A stretch of 64,000 nucleotides of DNA from DATBVX01 sp963695985 (GCA_963695985.1 CAVOIC010000012.1:62001-126000); one strand, 5' to 3'. Counted from the stretch's first letter, positions 38,238-46,779 are shown. Made by a program: numbers and translations. Notes: generated by a model not told the origin, from the sequence alone.

Positions 38238-38714
38238 ATGATGGCCCGCATCCTCTTCATCGCGTCCCTTGCCCTGATCTGCACCGCCTGCGCGGAAACC
38301 GCCGACCGGCCGGTCCCCGCCAAGCCCGAATTTCTCAATTCCCCGGCCGCACTCGAGCGCGGACTGCCGTTCTCAGAGGCGGTGCGTGCCGGCGACCTGC
38401 TGTTTCTCGCCGGTCAGATCGGCACCGATCCGGCGACCGGTCAGCTGGTATCCGGCGGCACTGAAACGGAAGCGCGCCAGGCGATCGAGAACATCAAGGC
38501 GGTGCTGGAACGCAACGGCCGCTCGCTCGCCGACGTCGTGAAGTGCACGGTGTTCCTCGCCGACATCGGCGAGTGGGCGCGATTCAACGAAATCTACAAG
38601 CAGTACTTCAAGCCACCGTATCCGGCTCGCAGCGCTCTCGGCGTCAATGGACTGGCACGCAATGCGCGCCTCGAGCTGGAATGCATCGCGTACGCACCGC
38701 CGCCGCAGACCTGA
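38238..38714 (+). CDS. RidA family protein with predicted lipoprotein signal
   Basis: 158 residues. Most of it is a RidA/YjgF/UK114 domain (FSEAVRAGDLLFLAGQIG, VKCTVFLADIGEWARFNEIY, RSALGVNGLARNARLELECIA), normally cytoplasmic enamine/imine deaminases. Here an N-terminal signal with a lipobox-like ending (LALICTACAE) precedes it, so it should be exported and perhaps anchored to a membrane. ATG 38238 follows GGAGG. The catalytic Arg of RidA corresponds to the Arg in GLARNARLELE, where the usual motif has Arg before a hydrophobic-Glu pattern. Confidence 0.82.
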   Translation: MMARILFIASLALICTACAETADRPVPAKPEFLNSPAALERGLPFSEAVRAGDLLFLAGQIGTDPATGQLVSGGTETEARQAIENIKAVLERNGRSLADVVKCTVFLADIGEWARFNEIYKQYFKPPYPARSALGVNGLARNARLELECIAYAPPPQT

Positions 38715-38746
38715 TGCGGCCGTGCGCACCGAGGGAGAACAAGAAC

Positions 38747-39370
38747 ATGCCCCAAGACGACCGGCCGCTCACGAGCTCACGACGTGCCTTCCTCGGCTCC
38801 TCCGCGGCTGCGCTGGGAGGCGCGTGGCTCGCAACCTACTGGCCGCAGATCGCGGCCGCCGCTCACGCTGCACACGACACTGCCGCTGCCGGTGGTGCGA
38901 TCGCGTTCCAGTTCCTCACCGCCGAAGAGGCTGCGGACGTTGAAGCCGTCAGCGCGCAGATCATTCCCAGCGGCGAGACGCCCGGCGCGCGCGAGGCTCA
39001 TGTCGTGCACTTCATCGACCTCGCCTTCGCCGGCTTTTTCGCCGGCGAGGCTGCGGATTTCCGCAAGCAGCTCGCGGAGTTTCGGGGCGGCTGCCGAACC
39101 GCCAATGCCGATACCGCGTTCGCGTCGCTGTCGGAGGCTCAACAGCACGCCTATCTCGAGAGCGTCGAGCAGACACCGTTCTTCGGCTGGCTGCGTTTCC
39201 TCACCGTCGCCGGCCTGCTCGCCAGTCCGAAATACGGCGGCAACAAGGACGGGCTTGGCTGGAAGCTGATCGGCTTCGAAGACAGCCATGTCTTCACGCC
39301 GCCGTTCGGTTACTACGATCGCGACTATCCCGGCTTCGTCCCCTACACCGACGCCGGGGGCAAGAGATGA
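38747..39370 (+). CDS. Gluconate 2-dehydrogenase subunit 3 family protein
   Basis: 207 residues with a Tat signal (SSRRAFLGSSAAALGGAWLA) and a DUF1441-type small subunit body (FLTAEEAADVEAVSAQIIPS, TPGAREAHVVHFIDLAF). In FAD-dependent sugar dehydrogenases this gamma subunit carries the flavoprotein through the Tat system. It overlaps the GMC gene by four bases (ATGA), so both make one secreted complex. A cytochrome c subunit is not adjacent. Confidence 0.88.
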   Translation: MPQDDRPLTSSRRAFLGSSAAALGGAWLATYWPQIAAAAHAAHDTAAAGGAIAFQFLTAEEAADVEAVSAQIIPSGETPGAREAHVVHFIDLAFAGFFAGEAADFRKQLAEFRGGCRTANADTAFASLSEAQQHAYLESVEQTPFFGWLRFLTVAGLLASPKYGGNKDGLGWKLIGFEDSHVFTPPFGYYDRDYPGFVPYTDAGGKR

Positions 39371-41019
39371 CTGCGCGACGTCTTCGTCCGCAGGATATGG
39401 TCGATTTCGCCGTCGTTGGCTCCGGTGCGGCGGGCGGCGTGATGGCACGCGAGCTGTCGCAGACCGGCTTCAGCGTCGTGCTGTTCGAGCAGGGGCCGTA
39501 CTGGCGCGCAAGCGACTGGGAGCACGATGAGTTCAAGTACTGGGTGCTGAACGGCATCGTCAACGATCCAATCCAGTCGCCGCAGACATTCCGCAGGGAC
39601 CCACAGCAGAAAGCCGAGCGGGCGCGCGATATCAATCCGCTCTTCTACGCGCGCCGCGTCGGTGGCAGCAGCGTGCATTTCACGGCGAACTATTGGCGCT
39701 TCCACGAGATCGACTTCATCGAGCGCAGTCGTCTCGGGGAGATCTCAGGTACGGGCCTTGCGGACTGGCCCATTACCTACGCTGAACTGGAGCCTTACTA
39801 CACCAAGGTCGAGTGGGAAGTCGGCGTCTCCGGCCTCGCGGGCGCGAGTCCCTTCGATCCGCCGCGCTCCAAGCCCTACCCGATGCCGCCGATGCCGGTG
39901 AAATCCTCCGGTGTCCTGTTCGAACGCGGCGCGCGCAAGCTCGGCCTGCATCCGTTCCCCGCTCCAATGGCGATCAACTCGGTCGCCTACCGTGGCCGCC
40001 CGGGCTGCGTGCATTGCGGATTCTGCATGGGCTATGGCTGCGAAGTGATGGCGAAGTCCTCATCGCTCTACACCATGATCCCAGAGGCTGAGGCCACCGG
40101 GCGTTGCGAGGTGCGGGCCGACAGTTACGTGTTCAACGTGCCGACCGATCGGCGCGGCCACGTCACGGGCGTCAAGTACTTCGACCTGCAGAAACGCGAG
40201 AACTTCCAGAAGGCGCGCGCGGTGGTGTTGTGCGCAAATGGTGCCGAGACGCCGCGGCTGCTGCTGAATTCCGCGAGCAGTCGCTTCCCGGACGGCCTCG
40301 CCAATTCGAGCGGCCTGGTCGGCAAGTACCTCATGTTCAACAGCGGAGGGGAAGTTGGCGCGGTGTTCGAACATGCGCTGAACGAATACAAGAGCGCACA
40401 AGTCACGCGCATCGTCCACGACTTCTACGACTCCGATCCCAAGCGCGGCTTCTACGGCGGCGGCGGCATGGACGCGCGCATCGGCCCCCAGCCGATCTTC
40501 TGGGCAATGCGCGAAGAGGAAGGGGCGCCGCGCTGGGGCGCTGAGTTCAAGGCCCGCCTGCAGGAGTTTCCACGAGCCATGATCGGCTACGGTCACACGA
40601 CCTCGTTGCCGCTCGCGACCAACAGCGTCAGTATTGACCCCGAGCTCAAGGATGCGTGGGGGATTCCCGCGATCCGCGCCACCTATCGCGATCACCCTGA
40701 CGATCTTGCAATGGCGCGCTTCCTGCAAAACCACCAGGTCGCGATATTCGAGGCCGCCGGCGCCCAGCGGGTCGGTCGGGTGCCGGTCGGAGAGGCTACG
40801 CTTTCGCCCCACCTGCTCGGCACCTGTCGTATGGGCAACGACCCGCAGCACTCCGTCGTCGATCGCTTCCATCGCAGCCACGATGTGCGCAACCTGTTCA
40901 TCTGCGACGGCAGCAGCTTCGTGACCTCCGGGCGCGGCCAGCCGACCATGACGATCCAGGCGCTCGCCTTTCGTGCGGCGGAGCACATCGGGCGCTTTGC
41001 ACGCGCCAACGAGATCTAG
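39367..41019 (+). CDS. GMC family oxidoreductase (gluconate/sugar dehydrogenase-like)
   Basis: 550 residues. FAD-binding at FAVVGSGAAGGVMARELS, then the GMC pattern RRVGGSSVHFTANYW, and the C-terminal signature GTCRMGNDPQHSVVD with GRGQPTMTIQALAFR. A Cys-rich segment (GCVHCGFCMGYGC, about residues 216-228) is typical of the gluconate/glucose dehydrogenase branch, where related FAD-glucose dehydrogenases hold an Fe-S cluster; whether these Cys do so here is inference. No signal of its own; it is exported with the Tat-bearing subunit. Substrate unknown, likely a sugar or alcohol. Confidence 0.88.
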   Translation: MTARRLRPQDMVDFAVVGSGAAGGVMARELSQTGFSVVLFEQGPYWRASDWEHDEFKYWVLNGIVNDPIQSPQTFRRDPQQKAERARDINPLFYARRVGGSSVHFTANYWRFHEIDFIERSRLGEISGTGLADWPITYAELEPYYTKVEWEVGVSGLAGASPFDPPRSKPYPMPPMPVKSSGVLFERGARKLGLHPFPAPMAINSVAYRGRPGCVHCGFCMGYGCEVMAKSSSLYTMIPEAEATGRCEVRADSYVFNVPTDRRGHVTGVKYFDLQKRENFQKARAVVLCANGAETPRLLLNSASSRFPDGLANSSGLVGKYLMFNSGGEVGAVFEHALNEYKSAQVTRIVHDFYDSDPKRGFYGGGGMDARIGPQPIFWAMREEEGAPRWGAEFKARLQEFPRAMIGYGHTTSLPLATNSVSIDPELKDAWGIPAIRATYRDHPDDLAMARFLQNHQVAIFEAAGAQRVGRVPVGEATLSPHLLGTCRMGNDPQHSVVDRFHRSHDVRNLFICDGSSFVTSGRGQPTMTIQALAFRAAEHIGRFARANEI

Positions 41020-41026
41020 CACTGCG

Positions 41027-41053
41027 TGAGCGCGCGATTGCGCAGCGCGCTCA
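41027..41053 (+). terminator. Perfect 9-bp hairpin after GMC dehydrogenase gene
   Basis: TGAGCGCGC (41027-41035) pairs with GCGCGCTCA (41045-41053), with a 9-nt loop, eight bases after the GMC stop. No T-run follows. Position suggests an operon-end hairpin. Confidence 0.5.
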
Positions 41054-41116
41054 ATCTGCACTGAGGGACATCAAATGCGAACTGCACTGCCTCCGGCAGC
41101 GCGGTAGCTTGACGCC

Positions 41117-41446
41117 ATGGGACTGCAGCTGCTCACGGACCGAGCCCGCAGGGTGCGCCGCGACAATGCCGAGCATCGGCTCTCCTGGCTGCTGCGCTCA
41201 CGGCGCCTCAAGGGGTACCGCTTTCGCCGCCAGCACGCCATAGGGCCGTTCGTGGTCGATTTCATCTGCGTGGAGCAGGCGCTGATCATCGAGCTGGTGG
41301 GCGTGCAACATGTCCTGGGTCTCGGCGCCGACGCCCAGCGCAAGCAGCTTCTCGAATCGCTCGGTTACCAGGTCATCCGGATCTGGGACAGCGAGGTCCT
41401 GAGCGACCCTCGCAGCGTGATGAAGAAGATCCGCTCCTGCCTCTGA
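41117..41446 (+). CDS. DUF559 domain protein (Vsr/endonuclease-like), active-site Asp substituted
   Basis: 109 residues with the DUF559 pattern RFRRQHAIGPFVVDFICVE and LLESLGYQVIRIWDSEVL. In active family members the core reads E-[LI]-D-G-G-x-H; here it is ELVGVQHVLG, so the usual Asp is Val. The protein may be inactive or have another role. Monocistronic, without obvious partner. Start codon ATG 41117 follows a weak site. Confidence 0.75.
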   Translation: MGLQLLTDRARRVRRDNAEHRLSWLLRSRRLKGYRFRRQHAIGPFVVDFICVEQALIIELVGVQHVLGLGADAQRKQLLESLGYQVIRIWDSEVLSDPRSVMKKIRSCL

Positions 41447-41559
41447 CACCCTGCGATCTCGCGCCCGGCGCTTGGGCGCCGCTGGCGCGAGGTCTCGCAC
41501 GCCCGCGTCAATGGGAGTAGTCTGCCCACCTCCCCGACCGCAACTCCTGGAGGTGCTCT

Positions 41560-41766
41560 ATGGAAGAGAAGAGCCAGCCACCCGGTTCCGGCACCGACAA
41601 TCCGTATACGCAATACTACGTGGTGAAAAAGGGCGACACGCTGTCGAAAATCGCCAAGGAATATTATGGCGACGCGCAGCTCTACCCGCAGATCTTCGAA
41701 GCGAACCGCGATATCCTCAAGGACCCGAACAAGATCCAGGTCGGGCAAAAGCTCCGCATCCCGTAG
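41560..41766 (+). CDS. Small LysM domain protein
   Basis: 68 residues that are almost only a LysM domain (YVVKKGDTLSKIAKEYYGD, KIQVGQKLRIP) after a short polar N-terminus. No signal peptide is seen, as in the C-terminal domain of the K-binding YgaU family. It precedes a lipoprotein gene by 60 bases and CTGGAGG lies upstream of the ATG. Confidence 0.85.
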   Translation: MEEKSQPPGSGTDNPYTQYYVVKKGDTLSKIAKEYYGDAQLYPQIFEANRDILKDPNKIQVGQKLRIP

Positions 41767-41826
41767 CGGACGCGTCCAGGGGGACGCGCCGAGTCAATCC
41801 AACCGATGCACTGAGGAGTGGCACTC

Positions 41827-42432
41827 ATGTACGCGAAGAGCCTCTACAGCCTGGTGATCCTGGCATTCGTGGCGCTGTTCGCCAGCGCCTGCACGCATTA
41901 CAAGGAACAGGCCCAGGCAGCGATTTCGCAGGCGGAGACGGCACTGGACGCGATCTCGGTGGATGCGCAGAAGTACCTCCCCGAGAAGTACCAGGAAGCC
42001 GCGGATGCCATCACCGGCGCCAAGTCAGTCCTGGACAAAGGCAACTACAAGGACGCGCTCGCCGCGGCAAAGGATCTGCCCGCCAAGGTCACGGCACTCG
42101 GCACCGAGGTTGCGGCCGCCAAGCAGAAGGCCATCGCCGAACTGACCGACAGCTGGAATTCAATGAGCAGCGATCTGCCGAACATGGTCGATGCCATCCA
42201 GAGCCGCGTCGACATGCTGTCAAAGAGCAAGAAGCTGCCGAAGGGTCTCGATCAGGCGAGCTTTGACGCCGCCAAGAGCGGGCTCGACGAGATCAAGGGT
42301 CTGTGGAGCGCCGCTACGCAGTCCTTCAATTCGGGCAACGTCGAGGACGCCGTGGCCAAGGCGAAGACCGTGCAGCAAAAGGGCACCGAGGTGATGTCTC
42401 TGCTCGGCATGAAGAGCGCGCCGGCGGCCTGA
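41827..42432 (+). CDS. Alanine-rich helical lipoprotein of unknown function
   Basis: 201 residues. The signal peptide ends in FASACTHY (lipobox Cys about residue 22). The rest is mostly helical, with TPR-like segments of Ala/Lys/Asp (EKYQEAADAITGAKSVLDKG and YKDALAAAKDLPAKVTALG), suggesting a stalk or coiled assembly in the envelope. ATG 41827 follows GAGGAG; a GTG at 41818 lies inside that site. It may pair with the LysM protein upstream. Confidence 0.75.
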   Translation: MYAKSLYSLVILAFVALFASACTHYKEQAQAAISQAETALDAISVDAQKYLPEKYQEAADAITGAKSVLDKGNYKDALAAAKDLPAKVTALGTEVAAAKQKAIAELTDSWNSMSSDLPNMVDAIQSRVDMLSKSKKLPKGLDQASFDAAKSGLDEIKGLWSAATQSFNSGNVEDAVAKAKTVQQKGTEVMSLLGMKSAPAA

Positions 42433-42471
42433 ACGCCGCGCCTGTCGATCGGGCTGAATCGGGCAAGTGAG

Positions 42472-42994
42472 CTAACGGCCCGCGGGTTGCTGCGGACGCG
42501 GCATCTGCTGGCGGTGAGTGCGCATTCCCTCGCGTAACTGGCGACGCTGTTCCGGGGTCAGCCGCTGCCAGCGCTCGCGCAGCTGCTGGCGCTGTTGCGG
42601 GCTGAGATCGCGAAAGCGCTCGAAGTTGTCGCGCACGCGCTGCTGCTCCCCGGGACTCAAGGACTGGAATTGCTGCCAGCGTTCGCGGATGCGTTCGCGC
42701 TGCTCCGGCGTCAGCTGTTGCCAGCGCGCGAAACGTCCCTTGGCCTGCGTACGCTGCTCCGGAGTCATGTTCAGCCAGCGCTCACTGCCGCGTACCAGTG
42801 CCGCCTGCCGGCTCGCCGGCAGTTGACTCCACTTGCTCTCGAACTGCTTCAGCACGTCCTGCTGTGCGAGGCGACAGCGAGGTCCACGGCACCGCAGTGG
42901 GCGTGGACGCGCTTTCATCGCCCGCAGCCGCCAGCGACGGCGCCGCCAGCGCGATGAGTGCCGTCAGTACCAGTCCGTGCGCCTTGCCGCTCAT
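42472..42994 (-). CDS. DUF3106 domain protein, apparent +1 frameshift at 42868
   Basis: The reconstructed protein is 173 residues. The signal peptide (VLTALIALAAPSLAAAG) lies in one frame up to TSLSP. The family body, with repeated LTPEQRxxxRERWQ-type units (DUF3106), lies in another beginning AQQDVLKQFESKW. Removing the G at 42868 joins them as SLSPAQQDV. Start at 42994 overlaps the stop of the small upstream gene (ATGA). DUF3106 proteins are periplasmic with unknown function and are usually found with this type of ECF sigma operon. Helical and Arg/Gln-rich. Confidence 0.82.
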
Positions 42995-43230
42995 TTGGAT
43001 TCACCTTCGGGCGCCGGCTTCTCGGCCGGCTTGGCCGGTTTCGGCGCGCTGCTCTCGGGTGTATCGACGCTGCTCAGGTAGGCAGCCCAGGCGGCATCGT
43101 CGTTGTCGAGGCTGCCCAGGAATTCCAGAAAGTCGCCGTCCACGGCCGCTTTCTCGTCCGCATGGACGCCCGCCGGCACGAGGGTCGCTGTCACGAGGAT
43201 CGAACACAGGTACCACGACAGACGCTCCAT
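42991..43230 (-). CDS. Small exported acidic protein in ECF operon
   Basis: 79 residues with a signal peptide (LCSILVTATLVPAGVHA) and a short acidic region (LEFLGSLDNDDAAWAAYLSS) followed by a Pro/Lys/Glu tail. No family recognised. It sits between the anti-sigma-like gene, 3 bases upstream, and the DUF3106 gene, overlapping by four bases, so it is part of the sigma operon. Confidence 0.75.
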   Translation of the reverse strand: MERLSWYLCSILVTATLVPAGVHADEKAAVDGDFLEFLGSLDNDDAAWAAYLSSVDTPESSAPKPAKPAEKPAPEGESK

Positions 43231-43233
43231 GCA

Positions 43234-43608
43234 CTACCCGATATCGGTCGCATCCACTGTGGAAACCCATTCGTAGAAATCGAGATTCTCGAGCAGCTCG
43301 AAGTTCTCCCCGGCGGCGACGATCTCCAGGTCATCCAGCGAATTGTGAGCGTCCGGCGTTGCGGTTGGTGGCGCCGAATGCCCACTCCACAACACGACCG
43401 CGAGCGCTGCGGCAGCAGCGAGGGCACCCGCGGGGATCCAGGTGCGCCAGGCAAATCGGTGGCGCGCGCGACGCGCCTCCTCGACCGCGGCAAAGCGCGC
43501 CTGTGTCAGCCGCGAGCGCACCCGACCGTCGAGCCGCTCCGTGCTCGATTCGAGCAGCTCCCGGGCACGCCGCTCCAAAGCTTCGGTGCCGCTGTCTTGA
43601 GGCTTCAT
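43234..43608 (-). CDS. DUF3619-like membrane protein, probable anti-sigma factor
   Basis: 124 residues. An N-terminal cytoplasmic segment (LERRARELLESSTERLDGRVRSRL) is followed by one transmembrane helix (PAGALAAAAALAVVLW) and a short periplasmic end with acidic and aromatic residues (ELLENLDFYEWVSTVDATDIG). The architecture and overlap with the sigma gene (ATGA at 43605-43608) suggest it controls the sigma factor. DUF3619-like members have that arrangement, but direct proof is lacking. Confidence 0.72.
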   Translation of the reverse strand: MKPQDSGTEALERRARELLESSTERLDGRVRSRLTQARFAAVEEARRARHRFAWRTWIPAGALAAAAALAVVLWSGHSAPPTATPDAHNSLDDLEIVAAGENFELLENLDFYEWVSTVDATDIG

Positions 43609-44231
43609 GACCAGAATTCTCCGAGCCGTTCGCGCAGTGCCTGCAGCGCGCGAAAATAATGTGTCTTGACACTGCCCTGCGAGCAACCCATTGCGGAGGC
43701 GGTCGCAGCAACGTCGAGGCCTTCGAGGTTGCGCAACAGGAACGCCTGCTGTTGCCGCGGTGGCAGAGCGCCAACCGCAAGCTCGAGCGCGCGCAACGTC
43801 TCGTCGACCTGCAGCCGTTCGCCCGGACCCGGCGCGCCGCTGGCGGCGGTCTCGACAGGATCCGGTAACTCCTCGTCCTCGTGCAGCCGCACGGGCAGCC
43901 AGGCGATTACGCGCGAGCGTACCGTGCGCCGACGCTGACAGTCGCGGATCCGATTGTTGAGGATCCGGTAGAAAAGCGGCGTCCACTCGGCGCTCGGCCG
44001 CGTCGCGTAGCGGCGTGCAAGCTGCAGCATTGCATCCTGCACGATGTCGAGCGCGTCATCGACATTACGTACGGCAATTTCGGCGACCTTGAAAGCGCGT
44101 CGCTCGACGCTCGCCAGAAACCGCTCCAGCTCGCGGGACTGATCCAGAGCCGCCTCCTTCGGTTTGCGCGCCGGCTCCTGCGCCAGCAGTGCGGCGAGAG
44201 CGGCGGGCAGCGTAGCAGAGGGGCTCGTCAC
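43605..44231 (-). CDS. ECF-type RNA polymerase sigma factor
   Basis: 208 residues from GTG 44231, which has GGAG ten bases upstream; another GTG at 44276 would add 15 residues without a site. Region 2 is seen as NVDDALDIVQDAMLQLARRY and TPLFYRILNNRIRD, region 4 as LPPRQQQAFLLRNLEGLDVA and ATASAMGCSQGSVKTHY, the helix-turn-helix for the -35 element. First gene of a four-gene operon (sigma, DUF3619-like, small exported protein, DUF3106). Signal unknown, likely envelope. Confidence 0.9.
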   Translation of the reverse strand: MTSPSATLPAALAALLAQEPARKPKEAALDQSRELERFLASVERRAFKVAEIAVRNVDDALDIVQDAMLQLARRYATRPSAEWTPLFYRILNNRIRDCQRRRTVRSRVIAWLPVRLHEDEELPDPVETAASGAPGPGERLQVDETLRALELAVGALPPRQQQAFLLRNLEGLDVAATASAMGCSQGSVKTHYFRALQALRERLGEFWS

Positions 44232-44580
44232 GGTGTCACAACTCCTGCCAGCCTCGGTGCGCGCGGGAGCGACCACATCGACGCGGCTCTGGGTAGCGGT
44301 TATAACGTCGCACCCGATCGCGGGTTGACGATCTCGGCGCCAAACATAAAGCCGCCTGAATCATTGGCTTACGCACACGAGCCGCGAATCGATATGACAT
44401 TTTGATGAATCGCCCCCGGTGCCTGCGCAACCCGATTCCTAAGGCGTTGATCGAGTTTGCTTACTTGACCCGCGCTCAAAAATTCGCCAATGCAATGCGG
44501 GTGCTCTCGCAACGCTCACTTAAGCGTTCTCGCCCCAGCTCATGCACAGAGTTACCCACAGCTTCTGTGGACAATCAGTC
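44232..44580. other. Intergenic region between divergent sigma operon and priA (349 bases)
   Basis: No gene is seen. It is less GC-rich than its flanks and must hold the promoters of the sigma operon and priA. A TTGACG lies at 44323-44328 on the plus strand without a convincing -10. The right end contains a DnaA-box-like dyad (44552-44574). The in-frame ATG at 44542, here treated as leader, could start a longer PriA. Confidence 0.6.
44552..44574. promoter_or_regulatory. Inverted pair of DnaA-box-like 9-mers at priA
   Basis: TTACCCACA (44552-44560) and TGTGGACAA (44566-44574; TTGTCCACA on the other strand) each differ by one base from TTATCCACA, and face each other five bases apart, just before the preferred priA GTG start at 44581. 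Such pairs bind DnaA with moderate affinity in other genomes. Function here is inferred. Confidence 0.4.
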
Positions 44581-46779
44581 GTGCGAGTGATCCTGCGCGT
44601 CGCTCTCGACACGCCGCTGCGGCGGCTCTTCGATTATCTCGCGCCAGCTGGCCTTGCGCCTGAGGCGCTCGTGCCCGGCAAGCGGGTGCGCGTGCCGTTC
44701 GGCCGCCGGCGCTTGATCGGTCTGCTGATGGAAGTCAGCGACACGTCGGTCGTGGCGCCGCACAAGCTCAAGGCGGCCCTGGAAATCGTGGATGCAATGC
44801 CTGTACTCGATGCAGCCATGGTTGGATTTCTGGAGTGGACGGCGGAGTACTACCACCATCCGATCGGCGAGGTCGTGAGCGCAGCGCTACCCCTGGCGTT
44901 GCGCTCGGGTCATCCGGCCGAAGAGGTGAAGGAACGCTGGCAGCTCACAGCGACCGGCCTTGAGTCCGGACTGGCGCAGCTGGGCGGCCGCGCGCCGCGC
45001 CAGCGAGCTGTTCTCGAGCAGCTGTCGGCATCCGGTCCGGTCGCCGCAACCGATCTTGCCGCGGCAAGCCCACGCTGGCGCGAGACTTTGCGCGAGCTGC
45101 TGCGCAAGGGCTGGGTCGAATCCGTCGAGGCGCCGGTCGCAGTTCCCGGCCATGCCAGCTGGTCGGCACGCCCGGGCCCGCAGCTCACGGATGCCCAGGC
45201 GCAGGTCGTGGCCGCCGTCGTGCGTGCCGGCGAGCGGTTCGGAGCGTGGCTGCTCGACGGCGTCACCGGCAGCGGCAAGACGGAGGTGTACCTGCGCCTC
45301 GTGGCAGAGACGCTGGCGCGCGGACGCCAGGCGCTCGTGCTCGCGCCGGAAATCGGCCTCACCCCACAGCTGGTGCAGCGCTTTGCGGAGCGTTTCGAGG
45401 CGCCGTTGGCGGTGTTGCATTCCAACCTGAGCGAGGGCGAGCGCCTGAGCGCGTGGCGGCGCGCCCGAAATGGTGAAGCCGCCATCCTGATCGGCACGCG
45501 CTCGGCCATCTTCGCGCCGCTCGCGCGCCCGGGCGTGATCATCGTCGACGAAGAGCATGACGGCTCGTACAAGCAACAGGAAAGCCTGCGCTACTCGGCC
45601 CGCGACCTCGCCGTGATGCGCGCGCGGCGGCAGAACGTGCCGGTGATACTCGGCTCAGCGACGCCTTCGCTGGAGTCGCTGCAGAACGCGCGCGAACGGC
45701 GTTATACGCGCTATGTGCTGCCGGACCGCCCGGGCACGGCACGCCATCCGCGCATGAGTGTCGTGGACCTCCGCCAGCATGCCGCGGAGTCGGGACTCGC
45801 CGGCCCAGCCCTGCAGAGCATCACGCGACACCTCGAATCCGGCGGGCAGGTGCTCATCTACCTCAACCGTCGAGGTTACGCACCCACGCTGTTTTGCCCA
45901 GGCTGCGGCTGGATTGCACCGTGCCAGCAGTGCGATGCGCGGCTGACCGTGCACCTGCGTTCGCAGCGGCTGCGCTGCCATCACTGTGGCGCCGCGCAGC
46001 CGATGCCCCTCGGATGCCCGCGCTGTGGGCACGAGATCAAGCCCGTCGGCCAGGGCACGGAACGCGTGGAGGACCTCCTGCGCGACCAGTTTCCGCGCGT
46101 TCCTATGGTGCGCCTGGATCGAGACGCTGTGCGCAGAAGGGGCGAGATCGAAACTCTGCTGGCGCGCGTCACAACGGGTGAGGCACGCATCCTGGTCGGC
46201 ACGCAGATGCTCACCAAGGGCCATCATTTTCCCGACGTGACGCTGGTGGTGATCGTGAATGCGGACCAGGGCCTGTTCAGCGCCGACTTTCGTGCGAGCG
46301 AGCGCCTGGCGCAGACCATCGTGCAGGTGGCCGGCCGCGCCGGCCGCGCGGCACGGCCCGGCGAGGTCCTGATCCAGACCGAGTTCCCCGCGCATCCGCT
46401 GCTCATCAGCCTGCTGCAGAACGGATACGAAGGCTTCGCCACGACAGCGCTTGCGGAACGCGCAGCGGCACACTGGCCCCCGTTTACCCGCCTTGCACTG
46501 TTGCGCGCGGATGCACGCGCGGCCGAGGTCGCGATGCGTTTTCTCGAAGCCGCCGCCGCGGCGGCCAGGCCCGCGCCTGGCGGCGTGCGTGTGCTCGGTC
46601 CGGTGTTCGCGTCGATGGCACGTCGCGCGGGGCGTCATCACGCGCAGCTGCTGATCGAAAGTGATTCGCGCACCTTGTTGCAACGGTTTCTCGCCGACTG
46701 GATTCCCGCGGTAGAAGCCCTGCGCGACACGCATCGCGTGCATTGGTCGCTCGATGTCGATCCGCAGGAGTTGATGTGA
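44581..46779 (+). CDS. priA: Primosomal protein N' (replication restart helicase)
   Basis: 732 residues from GTG 44581 (ATG 44542 is an alternative). Order: N-terminal DNA 3'-end binding domain (VALDTPLRRLFDYLAP), helicase core with Walker A DGVTGSGKTEVY and Walker B VDEEHDGSYKQ, zinc-binding cysteines CPGCG, CQQC, CHHCG, CPRCG inserted in the core, and helicase C motifs (VGTQMLTKGHHFPDV, QVAGRAGR). PriA reloads the replisome at stalled forks. No ribosome site is obvious at either start. Confidence 0.93.
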   Translation: MRVILRVALDTPLRRLFDYLAPAGLAPEALVPGKRVRVPFGRRRLIGLLMEVSDTSVVAPHKLKAALEIVDAMPVLDAAMVGFLEWTAEYYHHPIGEVVSAALPLALRSGHPAEEVKERWQLTATGLESGLAQLGGRAPRQRAVLEQLSASGPVAATDLAAASPRWRETLRELLRKGWVESVEAPVAVPGHASWSARPGPQLTDAQAQVVAAVVRAGERFGAWLLDGVTGSGKTEVYLRLVAETLARGRQALVLAPEIGLTPQLVQRFAERFEAPLAVLHSNLSEGERLSAWRRARNGEAAILIGTRSAIFAPLARPGVIIVDEEHDGSYKQQESLRYSARDLAVMRARRQNVPVILGSATPSLESLQNARERRYTRYVLPDRPGTARHPRMSVVDLRQHAAESGLAGPALQSITRHLESGGQVLIYLNRRGYAPTLFCPGCGWIAPCQQCDARLTVHLRSQRLRCHHCGAAQPMPLGCPRCGHEIKPVGQGTERVEDLLRDQFPRVPMVRLDRDAVRRRGEIETLLARVTTGEARILVGTQMLTKGHHFPDVTLVVIVNADQGLFSADFRASERLAQTIVQVAGRAGRAARPGEVLIQTEFPAHPLLISLLQNGYEGFATTALAERAAAHWPPFTRLALLRADARAAEVAMRFLEAAAAAARPAPGGVRVLGPVFASMARRAGRHHAQLLIESDSRTLLQRFLADWIPAVEALRDTHRVHWSLDVDPQELM

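Noticed and set aside
44232..44580. Possible replication origin because of DnaA-like 9-mers
   Set aside because: Only two imperfect boxes, no dnaA/dnaN/rpmH neighbours and no clear AT-rich unwinding region.
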